A stretch of 59,224 nt of DNA from Bacteroidota bacterium (GTDB lineage Bacteria; Bacteroidota; Bacteroidia; 2-12-FULL-35-15), in assembly GCA_021323165.1 (NCBI GenBank), contig JAJTCJ010000014.1:1-59224 (forward strand), given 5' to 3'. The position numbers and the translations under genes were made by a program. The notes under the pieces were generated by a model, which was given only the letters and a program-made list of their open reading frames with translations, did not search any database and was not told where the DNA came from. How positions within the stretch are numbered: position 1 is the first letter of the stretch; each line of letters opens with the position of its first letter. This document shows positions 25,776-33,900 of this stretch, in pieces.

Positions 25776-26396
25776 TTATGAGGCTTTTATTCTAAGCTTA
25801 GGTAAAGACTTTTTACTAATTCCCCATGAATCAAGATAATCAAGATTTACATAGATATATTTGACATTACATCCCGAATTACCTTTATTAATAATGGCAT
25901 TCCAATCCGGAATGTGAGTTTTATTAATTCCGTCAAAATACTTTGCATAATTCATTAAAACAATAAAGTCAAACCTGCTATATTCGAAATGGTCTAGTAC
26001 TTTATTCGGGTCTATGAAACAATTAAAAATTGAATCGATAGAAATATTTCTTTTTGTATTAATTCCGTTACTATTTATCGAACAAATATTTGCTAAAGTG
26101 TTGTCAATTGGCGCATTACAAGTGCTTGAATCGTTTTTATAAGGATAAAATAATTTTTGACCAGAAAACACCAATAGTTCTGGCCCACCTAAGAAATATC
26201 TGTTTAGTTTAACCTGACTAGTTGAATCTTTTGCAAAAACAATTAATGTAGAATCAATATTTAAACTTTTTGAATATTGGTTTATTGAAAGATAAGATTC
26301 CATTTTGGGATCCTTTATTCCTCCCCATTTTTTTATGACAAAGCTACATGAGGAAACAAAAAGCCATACGATTATAATGAATGAATTTTTTTTCAT
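25776..26396 (-). CDS. Lipoprotein, paralogue A of a tandem pair
   Basis: A 206-residue protein with a lipoprotein-type signal peptide (IIIVWLFVSSC, Cys17). It is homologous to the next gene upstream along its whole length: WGGIKDPKMESYLSINQYSKSLNID aligns with YGVRNPKVETSHSITKYLHSNELD; FDFIVLMNYAKYFDGINKTHIPDWNA aligns with FDYYLVMYWAKYLGKVNSIKMRDWES; IYVNLDYLDSWG aligns with LTTDYMDFW. The shape, a lipid anchor followed by an alpha/beta domain with a strand 'hydrophobic-hydrophobic-Y/N-Y/W-AK', suggests a thioredoxin-like fold without CxxC, but I cannot name the family. Codon use and base composition are more AT-rich than in surrounding genes. Confidence 0.65.
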   Translation of the reverse strand: MKKNSFIIIVWLFVSSCSFVIKKWGGIKDPKMESYLSINQYSKSLNIDSTLIVFAKDSTSQVKLNRYFLGGPELLVFSGQKLFYPYKNDSSTCNAPIDNTLANICSINSNGINTKRNISIDSIFNCFIDPNKVLDHFEYSRFDFIVLMNYAKYFDGINKTHIPDWNAIINKGNSGCNVKYIYVNLDYLDSWGISKKSLPKLRIKAS

Positions 26397-26434
26397 TTAA
26401 TAAGGTTTTTAAATAGGAGATTAAAAGTGGATAT

Positions 26435-27088
26435 TTATAGGGACGCCTCTCGCTCTTTCTTTCTGTCTGTAGTTTTTGTTTTGGGGCTATATATCTTTAT
26501 CATATTTTTTTTATCAAGTGGCCAAAAATCCATATAGTCGGTAGTTAACTTGATTGTTTTAATTTTTAGATCCTGCTTTTTCATTAATGTACTTTCCCAA
26601 TCTCTCATTTTGATACTATTAACTTTTCCTAAATATTTTGCCCAATACATTACTAAATAATAATCGAATCCGGAAAATTCTTCTTTATTTACAGATAAGC
26701 CATTAATTTTACGAACCTCCTCTAGATAATCAAAAATATTATCAGTTGAATCTACCCTTATTACATTATGAGGATTAAGAAAACTAATTAAACTATCATT
26801 TTGTCCATTACATTTTTTTTCGTCTCTATAAAGCATTAAGTAACCATTTTTATCATAAAATCTTATTTCAGGTATACCTATATTTTTATTATAAAATTTA
26901 GTTAGAGAAGCTGTATCCCTAAAGGCGTAATTGTTCGCGGTATCCAGTTCATTCGAATGCAAATATTTTGTTATACTGTGAGAAGTTTCGACTTTAGGAT
27001 TTCGAACACCATATGAATACAACAGTATTTTATTACAACCTGTAAAAACTAATAAGCAAATAATGCTGAAAATAATTTTTGATTTCAT
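26435..27088 (-). CDS. Lipoprotein, paralogue B of a tandem pair
   Basis: A 217-residue protein with a lipobox (LLVFTGC, Cys18). It is the tandem homologue of the gene at 25776-26396, sharing the PK-E--SI-KY segment after the anchor, the cysteine-containing segment (DEKKCNGQNDSL in this copy, DSSTCNAPIDNT in the other) and the FDYYLVMYWAKYLGKVN region. The C terminus is a lysine/arginine-rich tail absent from copy A. The sequence divergence is large, so the duplication is old or the two arrived together. It lies 38 bases upstream of copy A in the same direction. Function unknown. Confidence 0.65.
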   Translation of the reverse strand: MKSKIIFSIICLLVFTGCNKILLYSYGVRNPKVETSHSITKYLHSNELDTANNYAFRDTASLTKFYNKNIGIPEIRFYDKNGYLMLYRDEKKCNGQNDSLISFLNPHNVIRVDSTDNIFDYLEEVRKINGLSVNKEEFSGFDYYLVMYWAKYLGKVNSIKMRDWESTLMKKQDLKIKTIKLTTDYMDFWPLDKKNMIKIYSPKTKTTDRKKEREASL

Positions 27089-27143
27089 AGAAAGGAATAA
27101 TACTGGGCAATGAAATTCATTGCCCAGTTATGTTTAGTTTACT

Positions 27144-27566
27144 TTACTTGGCAATAGTAGTGTATGATTTATTCACTAAAGAAATCATAATTATGCCATT
27201 TTTCTCTGTCACCGCGTACTTCCCGGCCTTAACGGTGAACTTATCAATACCCAATTGTGAGCAAACTTCAGATGTCAAGATATAATCAACAGGAACTTCA
27301 AAGATTCCGTTTGAAAACTGATATTCAGCTATTTCTCGTGACAATGAAGTCTTGTTAATAGATATATCTAATGTGCCTGTATTGTCATTTATGCTTGCGG
27401 TCATAGAACGTGATCCGCCAACTCTTATATCACATAATCCACGTTCAATACATACTTTATTAATATCCTTGTGACCAAATTCAATACTAATTGTTATTAT
27501 CGGTCCTGCAAAAGCTTGCACACTCATTCCTACTAATACTACTGCTGCTAAAATAAATTTTTTCAT
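27144..27566 (-). CDS. Small secreted protein with structured leader
   Basis: A 140-residue protein with a classical signal peptide (MKKFILAAVVLVGMSVQAFA, cleavage before GPIIT). The mature domain of about 120 residues is beta-rich, with two cysteines near the start (CIERGLCDIRVGG) that could form a disulphide, a serine/threonine-rich middle, and a LTSEVCSQLGIDKFTVKAGKYAVTEKNGIIMISL end. I recall related small 'AFAGPIITISIEFG' proteins in Bacteroidota but no named family. Its upstream region is unusual: about 190 bases of transcribed leader with a hairpin, a palindrome and a strong Shine-Dalgarno-like tract that is not near the start codon. Confidence 0.68.
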   Translation of the reverse strand: MKKFILAAVVLVGMSVQAFAGPIITISIEFGHKDINKVCIERGLCDIRVGGSRSMTASINDNTGTLDISINKTSLSREIAEYQFSNGIFEVPVDYILTSEVCSQLGIDKFTVKAGKYAVTEKNGIIMISLVNKSYTTIAK

Positions 27567-27758
27567 TTTTTTAATAAGGGTTTTAATTTGTTTTATAAAT
27601 GATTTATTAATAATTTCAACGTTGATGATCTACGGTTTAATTACTGTTTTTTATTACCTCCTTCCTTTTTTTAGTAAGTTTCCTAGGCCTACTGATGAAC
27701 GACTTGAAGAGTCGTTTTTTTGTTTATCGCAGTTTAATACTACAATATGCTTGGTTAA
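27567..27758 (-). promoter_or_regulatory. Candidate structured RNA leader upstream of the small secreted protein gene
   Basis: Read on the minus strand from the predicted promoter, the leader contains, in order: a 7-bp hairpin AACGACT/AGTCGTT with a five-base loop (27699-27717), the palindrome TAGGCCTA (27683-27690), AGGAAACTTACT, a run of seven A, and GGAAGGAGGTAA (about 27654-27666), which is a near-perfect complement of the 16S rRNA tail. The ATG is about 90 bases further on, and no start codon follows the GGAGG within normal distance. The palindrome TCAACGTTGA lies closer to the start (27616-27625). This density of motifs is far above the local background. Function as a regulatory leader is inferred. 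Confidence 0.4.
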
Positions 27759-27765
27759 TCGGCTG

Positions 27766-27773
27766 CAAATATA
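27766..27773 (-). promoter_or_regulatory. Promoter for the small secreted protein gene
   Basis: On the minus strand TATATTTG is a perfect -7 box, with TTG (in ACTTGCATATGG) 21 bases upstream as the -33 element. Transcription would start near 27758 and give a leader of about 190 bases, long for this window. Confidence 0.5.
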
Positions 27774-28089
27774 AATTCATAAATTTTCCATATGCAAGTT
27801 GATAGTAAAACAAAAATGACCTAAACTAAGGTTTCGCTCGAAAATAAATTTGTAATTCATTGATATTTAATGACTAGCTTCTCCCACTTATTCCATCAGC
27901 AAATTCAAATTTTAATTATTCACAACATATTAACATTTTAAAGATTAAATCACACAGACAATCCCCTGAATTCCTTTGTTCATAAATGTTTTGGAGCAAC
28001 AGCGAAAATATATGTGTATTAAAAAATACTACACTTCATAGTATTTGCCTATAATTTTTACGATCTTTAATTATATAAAAATTGAAATA
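27774..28089. other. AT-rich gap between divergent genes
   Basis: About 316 bases separate the minus-strand promoter from the VF530 start. It is very AT-rich and contains the TTTAATTATTCACAAC and TTAACATTTTAAAGATTAAA stretches. I see no open frame with coding character, no repeat shared with other parts of the window and no clear plus-strand promoter box; AT-rich promoter or protein-binding DNA is the simplest reading. Confidence 0.4.
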
Positions 28090-28308
28090 ATGTCACAACC
28101 CAACAACCCACTTCATAACAAAACCCTTCAAATGATCCTTGAAGAGCTGTTGGATCATTACCGCTGGGAAGGACTTGCTTACCACATCCCGGTAAATTGT
28201 TTTATGAAAGATCCGAGCATCAAGTCCAGCCTCACGTTTCTGAGAAAAACACCCTGGGCAAGAAAGAAAGTGGAAGATCTTTATGTAAAACTCATGGAAA
28301 TTAAGTAG
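28090..28308 (+). CDS. VF530 (DUF2132) family DNA-binding-like protein
   Basis: A 72-residue protein that matches the VF530/DUF2132 family end to end: [60 protein letters not shown]. The invariant core '[23 protein letters not shown]' is complete. The structure of a family member resembles DNA-binding helical proteins, but no function is established. I start at ATG 28090 because the family begins just there; an upstream in-frame extension to 28045 would add 15 residues without family similarity. Confidence 0.9.
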   Translation: MSQPNNPLHNKTLQMILEELLDHYRWEGLAYHIPVNCFMKDPSIKSSLTFLRKTPWARKKVEDLYVKLMEIK

Positions 28309-28357
28309 CTTAGATACTAAACAAATGCTTAACAGCGTTTAAACCAAAACTACTTCT

Positions 28358-28831
28358 ATGAAAGCTCTCCTGATCGCATTTTCCTTTCTCCCGGTTTTCT
28401 GTCTAGCACAAGCTGCAAAAACAACCGCTAAGCCATCTACAACGGATTGTCCTACTTTCGTAAATAAACCTCAGTCAAGCAAAGCTGCATCTTTTGAAGC
28501 TATGCGTCATACCAAGAAAGCCAAGCCAGCAGCTGCTCCAAAAGCTAAAACAGAAACTGCCTATGTTCCTTCTTTCAGCTCCAGCTCCGATAAAGTGATG
28601 GATAAAAAACCTACAGTTAAACCGGCACCTTCTGAAAAGACTGTTCCTGCAGAAAAGGAGACACCGGAAGCTGTTTCTAAAACAAAAGAGCCTGCTGTTT
28701 CAAAAGAGAAAACAGAAGAAGGAGATAAAGCAGTTGCCGAAAAGAAAGTTCCTAAAAAGAAGAAACTCGTGAATAATTCCGGTAAAGTCCAGAAAACAAA
28801 AACGGATCCGAGCAAATGTCCGGCATTCTAA
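28358..28831 (+). CDS. Secreted low-complexity Lys/Ala/Pro-rich protein
   Basis: A 157-residue protein with signal peptide (LLIAFSFLPVFCLAQ). The mature chain is predicted to be disordered, rich in lysine, alanine, proline, glutamate and threonine (KKAKPAAAPKAK and KKVPKKKKLV). The only cysteines outside the signal peptide sit in two matching motifs, TDCPTF near the start and SKCPAF at the very end, as if they bracket the chain. No family is recognised. The charged composition would suit a periplasmic linker or an envelope or nucleic-acid-binding tail. It converges on truA with five bases between the stops. Confidence 0.6.
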   Translation: MKALLIAFSFLPVFCLAQAAKTTAKPSTTDCPTFVNKPQSSKAASFEAMRHTKKAKPAAAPKAKTETAYVPSFSSSSDKVMDKKPTVKPAPSEKTVPAEKETPEAVSKTKEPAVSKEKTEEGDKAVAEKKVPKKKKLVNNSGKVQKTKTDPSKCPAF

Positions 28832-28836
28832 TCCTC

Positions 28837-29631
28837 TTATTTTAATTGATCACTTAGTGCAGGAAGGAAATTTGTCCGCGCAGGCATATCCAGGAATGGA
28901 TACGTTACTTTTGATAAATACAATCCCTGTGGATGTGCAGGTAAAAAAAGCTTTGGCGTTTCCTGCGTTTTCAGCGAATTCTCAAACTCTTCAATTGTAC
29001 TTTCTCCTTTCCCTATTGAAAGAATTTTCCCCATCAGCATACGAATCATGCATTTCAGAAAACGGTTGGCGCTGATCTGAAACCTTAACCTATCGCCTTT
29101 CTCATTATGATACAAGGCAGCATGTGTAACAATACATTTTGTATGATTATGCTTTTCCGGTGATTTGCAGAATGTATAATAGTTTTCGTATTTAGTCAAT
29201 AAAGAAACAGCCTCCTTCATTTTCTCCAGATCCAGCTTATTCACCAAATACATTGAACTGAATTCACTCAGGAAAGGATCTTTGTAAGTATGAAGAAAAT
29301 AATCATACGTGCGTGAAGTTGCATCATGTCGCGCATGTTCATCTTCAAAAACCTGTATCATATCAAACACGGAAATATCATGCGGAAGCACTTTATTGAG
29401 CCTGAATACAAGATCATAATCCCATTCCAATGATGTTTCAATATGAAAAAAATACTGGCTGGCACTTACCTGTGCATCTGTTCTGCCGCAGCCATAAACA
29501 GTGATCTTCTCCTTCAGCAACTTTTCAAATGCCTTTTCTAATACTTCCTGCACGCTGTTAACCCCGGGCTGTCGCTGCCATCCCCGGTAATGGAAACCAT
29601 GATAAGCTATATGAAAGAAATATTTTTTCAT
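28837..29631 (-). CDS. truA: TruA-type tRNA pseudouridine synthase
   Basis: TruA isomerises uridines 38-40 in the anticodon arm. The 264-residue protein begins YFFHIAYHGFHYRGWQRQPGVNSVQEVLEKA and contains the catalytic aspartate in GCGRTDAQVSASQYFFH (about residues 49-65), followed by LPHDISVFD, DATSRTYDYFLHT and the C-terminal FQISANRFLKCMIRMLMG. In most TruA proteins the active-site motif is GRTDxGVHA; here it is GRTDAQVSA, a variant common in a Bacteroidota branch, so this may be a second TruA paralogue with different targets. The catalytic Asp is present. Its start faces the SAM riboswitch unit across a divergent gap. Confidence 0.85.
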   Translation of the reverse strand: MKKYFFHIAYHGFHYRGWQRQPGVNSVQEVLEKAFEKLLKEKITVYGCGRTDAQVSASQYFFHIETSLEWDYDLVFRLNKVLPHDISVFDMIQVFEDEHARHDATSRTYDYFLHTYKDPFLSEFSSMYLVNKLDLEKMKEAVSLLTKYENYYTFCKSPEKHNHTKCIVTHAALYHNEKGDRLRFQISANRFLKCMIRMLMGKILSIGKGESTIEEFENSLKTQETPKLFLPAHPQGLYLSKVTYPFLDMPARTNFLPALSDQLK

Positions 29632-29674
29632 GCTTCAGAATCTTTGTAAATGTAGGTATTATGTAATAAATATT

Positions 29675-29706
29675 TTTGTGCTTTTCTGTTTAGTTAAGTA
29701 TCTTTG
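29675..29706 (+). promoter_or_regulatory. Promoter of the SAM-riboswitch operon
   Basis: TTTG at 29675-29678 and TATCTTTG at 29699-29706, spaced by 20 bases, give the best complete Bacteroidota promoter in the window. Transcription would begin near 29712, giving a leader of about 410 bases before the methyltransferase start that includes the riboswitch and terminator. Confidence 0.65.
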
Positions 29707-29836
29707 CGGCAGTTCTTTAAAACCGGGAAACCGGAAGAGAAAACAGTTTAAATTTCTTTCACCTTATGAGATCCCGCATAAAAATTGCGGGACATGTTCG
29801 AAAAAGGTTTTAGAAATATAAAACCTATTCTCACAT

Positions 29837-30015
29837 GCTTATCAAGAAAGGCTGAGGGACTTGCCCGTTGAAGCCTTAGCAACCCATTGGGGAAGTTAAT
29901 TGGTAATTTGTTATTTGGTTATTTAGGCTACGCCTGATTTAACTCAATAACTAATAACTTTTAACTTAACATCAAGAAGGTGCTAATTCCTGTCCGCTTT
30001 GCGGAACAGATAAGT
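29837..30015 (+). ncRNA. SAM-I (S-box) riboswitch with enlarged P3 arm
   Basis: This RNA senses S-adenosylmethionine. P1 pairs CTTATC (29838-29843) with GATAAG (30009-30014). The core contains the hallmark AAGGCTGAGGGA, GCCCGTTGAAGCCTT and AGCAACC of P2 and its kink-turn, then GGTGCTAATTCCTG and a P4 hairpin CTGTCCGC/GCGG(A)ACAG. P3, normally short, is swollen to about 90 bases (29886-29977) by an AT-rich hairpin with AGGCTACGCCT at its tip and GTTATT/AATAAC arms. A hairpin CCCGCA/TGCGGG precedes the aptamer. It controls the methyltransferase and metH downstream. The aptamer core matches the known consensus closely; SAM binding is inferred. Confidence 0.92.
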
Positions 30016-30056
30016 CAGAATAATTATTTTTGAAACGTACGAATCAAAATATTTTT

Positions 30057-30094
30057 ATCTCCTCTGACTATAAACGTTGGAGGAGATTTTTTTT
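30057..30094 (+). terminator. Expression-platform terminator of the SAM riboswitch
   Basis: The stem ATCTCCTC/GAGGAGAT (30057-30064 with 30080-30087) with a 15-base loop is followed by a run of T to 30094, lying between the aptamer and the first gene. AGTCAGA (30013-30019), which overlaps the 3' strand of P1, is complementary to TCTGACT (30063-30069) at the foot of the terminator. That offers an antiterminator when SAM is absent. The mechanism is inferred from pairing. Confidence 0.8.
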
Positions 30095-30122
30095 GGGATA
30101 AACTTCTTAGAAAAAACACAGA

Positions 30123-30881
30123 ATGAACACACTGGATCGGTTCAGTAACAGAGTTGACAATTACATTAAATTTCGCCCGGATTACCCGGCTGAGATCATT
30201 ACTTTTTTAAAACAGGAAGGAATCCTGAACAATGATTCGATCATAGCAGATATCGGATCAGGTACAGGAATCTCATCCGAGCTGTTTTTAAAGACAGGAA
30301 ATTTAGTGTTTGGAATTGAACCGAATAAAGAAATGCGTGAAGCTGCAGAACGCATCCTCTCGAAATACAATAACTTTGAAAGTAAGGACGCGACTGCAGA
30401 ATCAACTAAGCTGCCCGACAATTCAATTGACCTGATCATTGCCGGACAAGCTTTTCACTGGTTCGATAAAAAGAAATGCAGAAAAGAATTCCAAAGAATT
30501 TTAAAACCTCAGGGCACTGTTTGCCTGATGTGGAACGACAGAAGAACTGAAAGCACACCATTCCTGAGAAGCTATGAAGATTTTATAAAAATGTTCGCAA
30601 CCGATTATCTTGAAGTGAATCATAAGAATATTGATGAAACTATTTTCAATGATTTTTTTGGTGATAGTAATTATAAAATGAAAGCATTCGACAACTTTCA
30701 ATATTTCGATCTTGAAGGACTTAAAGGAAGAATTCTTTCATCTTCGTATATGCCGCCTGAAGGACACAAAGATTTTGAATATATGATGTATGTGCTGAAA
30801 AAGATCTTTAATCGTTTTCAGGAAAACAACAAAGTGACAATTGAATACGATACAAAGATTTATTACGGAAAATTAAAATAA
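30123..30881 (+). CDS. Class I SAM-dependent methyltransferase
   Basis: A 252-residue enzyme of the Methyltransf_11/25 type. It opens with RFSNRVDNYIKFRPDYPAEI, typical of a family close to trans-aconitate and UbiE-like methyltransferases. SAM motifs are IADIGSGTGISSELFL (motif I, about 38-53), FGIEPNKEMRE (acidic ribose contact, about 60-70), DATAESTKLPDNSIDLIIAGQAFHWFD (motifs II-III, about 87-113) and LKPQGTVCLMWNDR (about 125-138). The substrate is unknown. It is the first gene after the SAM riboswitch and terminator, so it should be switched off when SAM is plentiful, together with metH 51 bases downstream. Confidence 0.88.
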   Translation: MNTLDRFSNRVDNYIKFRPDYPAEIITFLKQEGILNNDSIIADIGSGTGISSELFLKTGNLVFGIEPNKEMREAAERILSKYNNFESKDATAESTKLPDNSIDLIIAGQAFHWFDKKKCRKEFQRILKPQGTVCLMWNDRRTESTPFLRSYEDFIKMFATDYLEVNHKNIDETIFNDFFGDSNYKMKAFDNFQYFDLEGLKGRILSSSYMPPEGHKDFEYMMYVLKKIFNRFQENNKVTIEYDTKIYYGKLK

Positions 30882-30890
30882 AAAAACCAG

Positions 30891-30930
30891 CTCCCTCTCA
30901 TTTTTCAAGGAGAGGGACTGCAGGAGAGGT
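30891..30930 (+). repeat. CCCTCTC/GAGAGGG interspersed hairpin in the metH leader
   Basis: TCCCTCTC (30892-30899) pairs with GAGAGGGA (30910-30917) across a 10-base loop and is followed by CTGCAGGAGAGG just ahead of the metH ATG. This resembles the common intergenic 'CCCTCTCC...GGAGAGGG' repeat. Its tail supplies an AGGAGAGG tract a few bases from the start codon. Confidence 0.55.
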
Positions 30931-30932
30931 TT

Positions 30933-33900
30933 ATGACAGACATTAAAAAAGAATTAGAAAAAAGAATATTAGTCATCGATGGTGCAATGGGCACCATGAT
31001 CCAGCAATACAAATTGGAAGAAAAGGATTATCGCAGCAAACGTTTTTCAGACTGGCATAAAGACCTGAAAGGAAACAATGATCTCTTATCGATCACACAG
31101 CCTCAGATCATCAAGGCTATCCACAAAGAATATCTGAAAGCCGGAGCTGATATCATAGAAACAAATACATTCAGTGCTACAACAATTGCAATGGCTGATT
31201 ACGATATGCAGGAGCTTGCATTTGAATTGAATGTTGAGTCAGCAAAGATCGCAAAAGAAGCGATCACAGAATTTCAGAAAGAAACGGGTGATACAACTCC
31301 ACGCTACGTAGCCGGAGCTTTCGGTCCGACCAACCGTACTTTATCTCTTTCACCAAACGTAAATGATCCCGGGTTCCGCGCCATCACTTTTGATGAGCTG
31401 GTGGAAGCGTACGCTGAACAGGCAAACGGGCTCATCGATGGCGGAGCTGATCTACTTTTGGTAGAAACCATCTTCGACACATTGAATGCTAAAGCTGCTT
31501 TATTTGCTATCCAGAATGTATGTAAAGAAAGAAATATAAAAATGCCGGTGATGGTTTCAGGAACGATCACTGATGCCAGCGGAAGAACATTATCCGGACA
31601 AACAACAGAAGCATTTTTAAACTCCATCTCACATGTTGACCTTTTAAGTGTTGGTCTGAATTGCGCTTTAGGTGCGAAGGACATGCGTCCCTATCTTGAA
31701 GAGCTTTCCGATAAAGCTCCTTTTTATGTAAGCGCTTATCCCAATGCCGGCTTACCGAATCAGTTTGGTGAATACGATCAGGATGCTCATGAAATGGGAC
31801 ACCAGATCGAAGAGTTCCTTAAAGCAGGGTTTTTAAATATCGTAGGAGGATGCTGCGGAACAACACCTTCACACATCAAACGAATTGCTGAAATAGCAAA
31901 ACAATCAAAGCCAAGAAAAAAACCGGAACCTGATCACTTAATGCACCTGAGCGGCCTGGAGCCTGTTACACTTCGCCCTGAAAGCAATTTCATGAATGTA
32001 GGTGAACGTACAAACGTAACAGGTTCAAAGAAATTCCTTCGTTTAATTAAAGAAGGAAATTATGAAGAGGCTTTAGCGATCGCTAAGGACCAGGTTGATG
32101 GCGGAGCACAGGTAATCGATGTGAACATGGATGAAGGAATGCTGGATGGCGAAGCTGCCATGACAAAATTCTTAAACCTGATAGCATCAGAACCGGATAT
32201 TTCACGCGTGCCTATCATGATCGATTCTTCCAAATGGACAGTTATTGAAGCCGGTTTAAAATGTGTCCAGGGGAAAGCGATCGTGAATTCCATCTCCATG
32301 AAAGAAGGTGAAGAGAAATTCATTGAACAGGCAAATAAGATCAAACAATACGGTGCGGCTGTTATAGTGATGGCTTTTGATGAAGTTGGACAAGCAGATA
32401 CATATCAGCGCAGAATTGATATCTGTAAACGCGCTTATGATATATTAGTTAATAAAGTAAACTTTCCTCCGCAGGATATAATTTTCGATCCTAATATTTT
32501 TCCGGTTGCAACCGGAATGGAAGAGCATCGTCTGAACGCGCTTGATTTCTTTAACGCAACAAAATGGATCAAGGAAAATCTTCCTTACGCAAAAGTGAGT
32601 GGCGGGGTGAGTAATGTTTCATTTTCTTTCAGAGGTAATGATGTTGTGCGCGAAGCAATTCACGGAGCATTTCTTTATCACGCAGTGAAGAACGGAATGG
32701 ACATGGGAATTGTTAACCCATCGCAGCTTCAGGTGTATGATGATATTCCAAAGGAGCTATTGGTGCTAGTTGAAGATGTTCTCCTGAACAGAAGAGATGA
32801 TGCAACCGAGCGTTTGGTGAATCATGCTGAAACATTAAAAGGAACATCGAACGAGAAAGCGGAAAAAAATGAAGAGTGGAGAAAAGGTACTGTTGAAGAA
32901 AGATTAAGTCATGCTCTTGTAAAAGGGATTGTTGAATACATTGATATCGATACAGAAGAAGCGCGATTAAAGTTAGGTCGCCCGCTTCACGTGATAGAAG
33001 GACCGTTAATGGACGGCATGAATGTGGTTGGTGACCTTTTCGGAAGCGGAAAAATGTTTTTACCACAGGTTGTAAAAAGTGCACGCGTAATGAAAAAAGC
33101 TGTTGCATATCTTGAACCATATTTGCAGCAGGAGAAAGAAACGAACAGGCTTGCAGGAATTGTGGGTGACGGAAGACAGAATGCAGGCAAAATATTAATG
33201 GCAACTGTTAAAGGAGATGTTCATGACATTGGGAAGAACATAGTTGGTGTAGTGCTTGCCTGTAATAATTACGAGATCATTGATCTTGGTGTAATGGTTT
33301 CCTGCGATAAGATTCTTGAAGAAGCAAAAAAACACAATGTTGATGTGATCGGATTAAGCGGATTGATCACACCTTCGCTTGATGAAATGGTACATGTGGC
33401 CAAAGAAATGGAACGCCTGAAATTCACCACCCCTTTATTGATCGGAGGAGCCACCACTTCCAAAGTTCACACTGCGGTTAAGATCGCACAGAATTATTCC
33501 GGTCCTGTAGTTCATGTGAATGACGCGAGTAAATCTGTTCCGGTAGCAAGCAGTCTGATCTCGGATGAATTACGCGCAGCTTTTATGACTGAAGTAAACA
33601 AAGATTATGAACGTGTAAGAGAACAGAATAAAAATGCTCAATCTCAAAATAAGTATATTTCAATTGCTGAGGCACGTGAAAATAAATTTCCGATCAATTG
33701 GAAAGATACCAAAATTCAAACCCCGGCTTTTACCGGCAATAAGGTATTTGAAGATTACTCTTTAGAAGAGATCGCGGAGTATATCGACTGGACGCCATTT
33801 TTTATCAGCTGGGAAATGAAAGGCTCATATCCGAAGATCCTTAATGATCCTGAACGTGGTGAAGAAGCTAAAAAGTTATTCAATGATGCTCAGAAAATGC

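Noticed and set aside
27699-27724. The AACGACT/AGTCGTT hairpin plus T-run as a plus-strand terminator.
   Set aside because: No plus-strand gene or promoter lies upstream, and the hairpin fits better as part of a minus-strand leader behind the -7 box at 27766.
28045-28089. Longer start for the VF530 protein.
   Set aside because: The added residues are AT-driven and not part of the family; ATG 28090 matches the family start.
29630-29821. A 63-codon open frame in the leader of the SAM-riboswitch operon.
   Set aside because: It spans the promoter and the start of the riboswitch leader, has poor coding character and no recognisable signal or fold; a chance frame.
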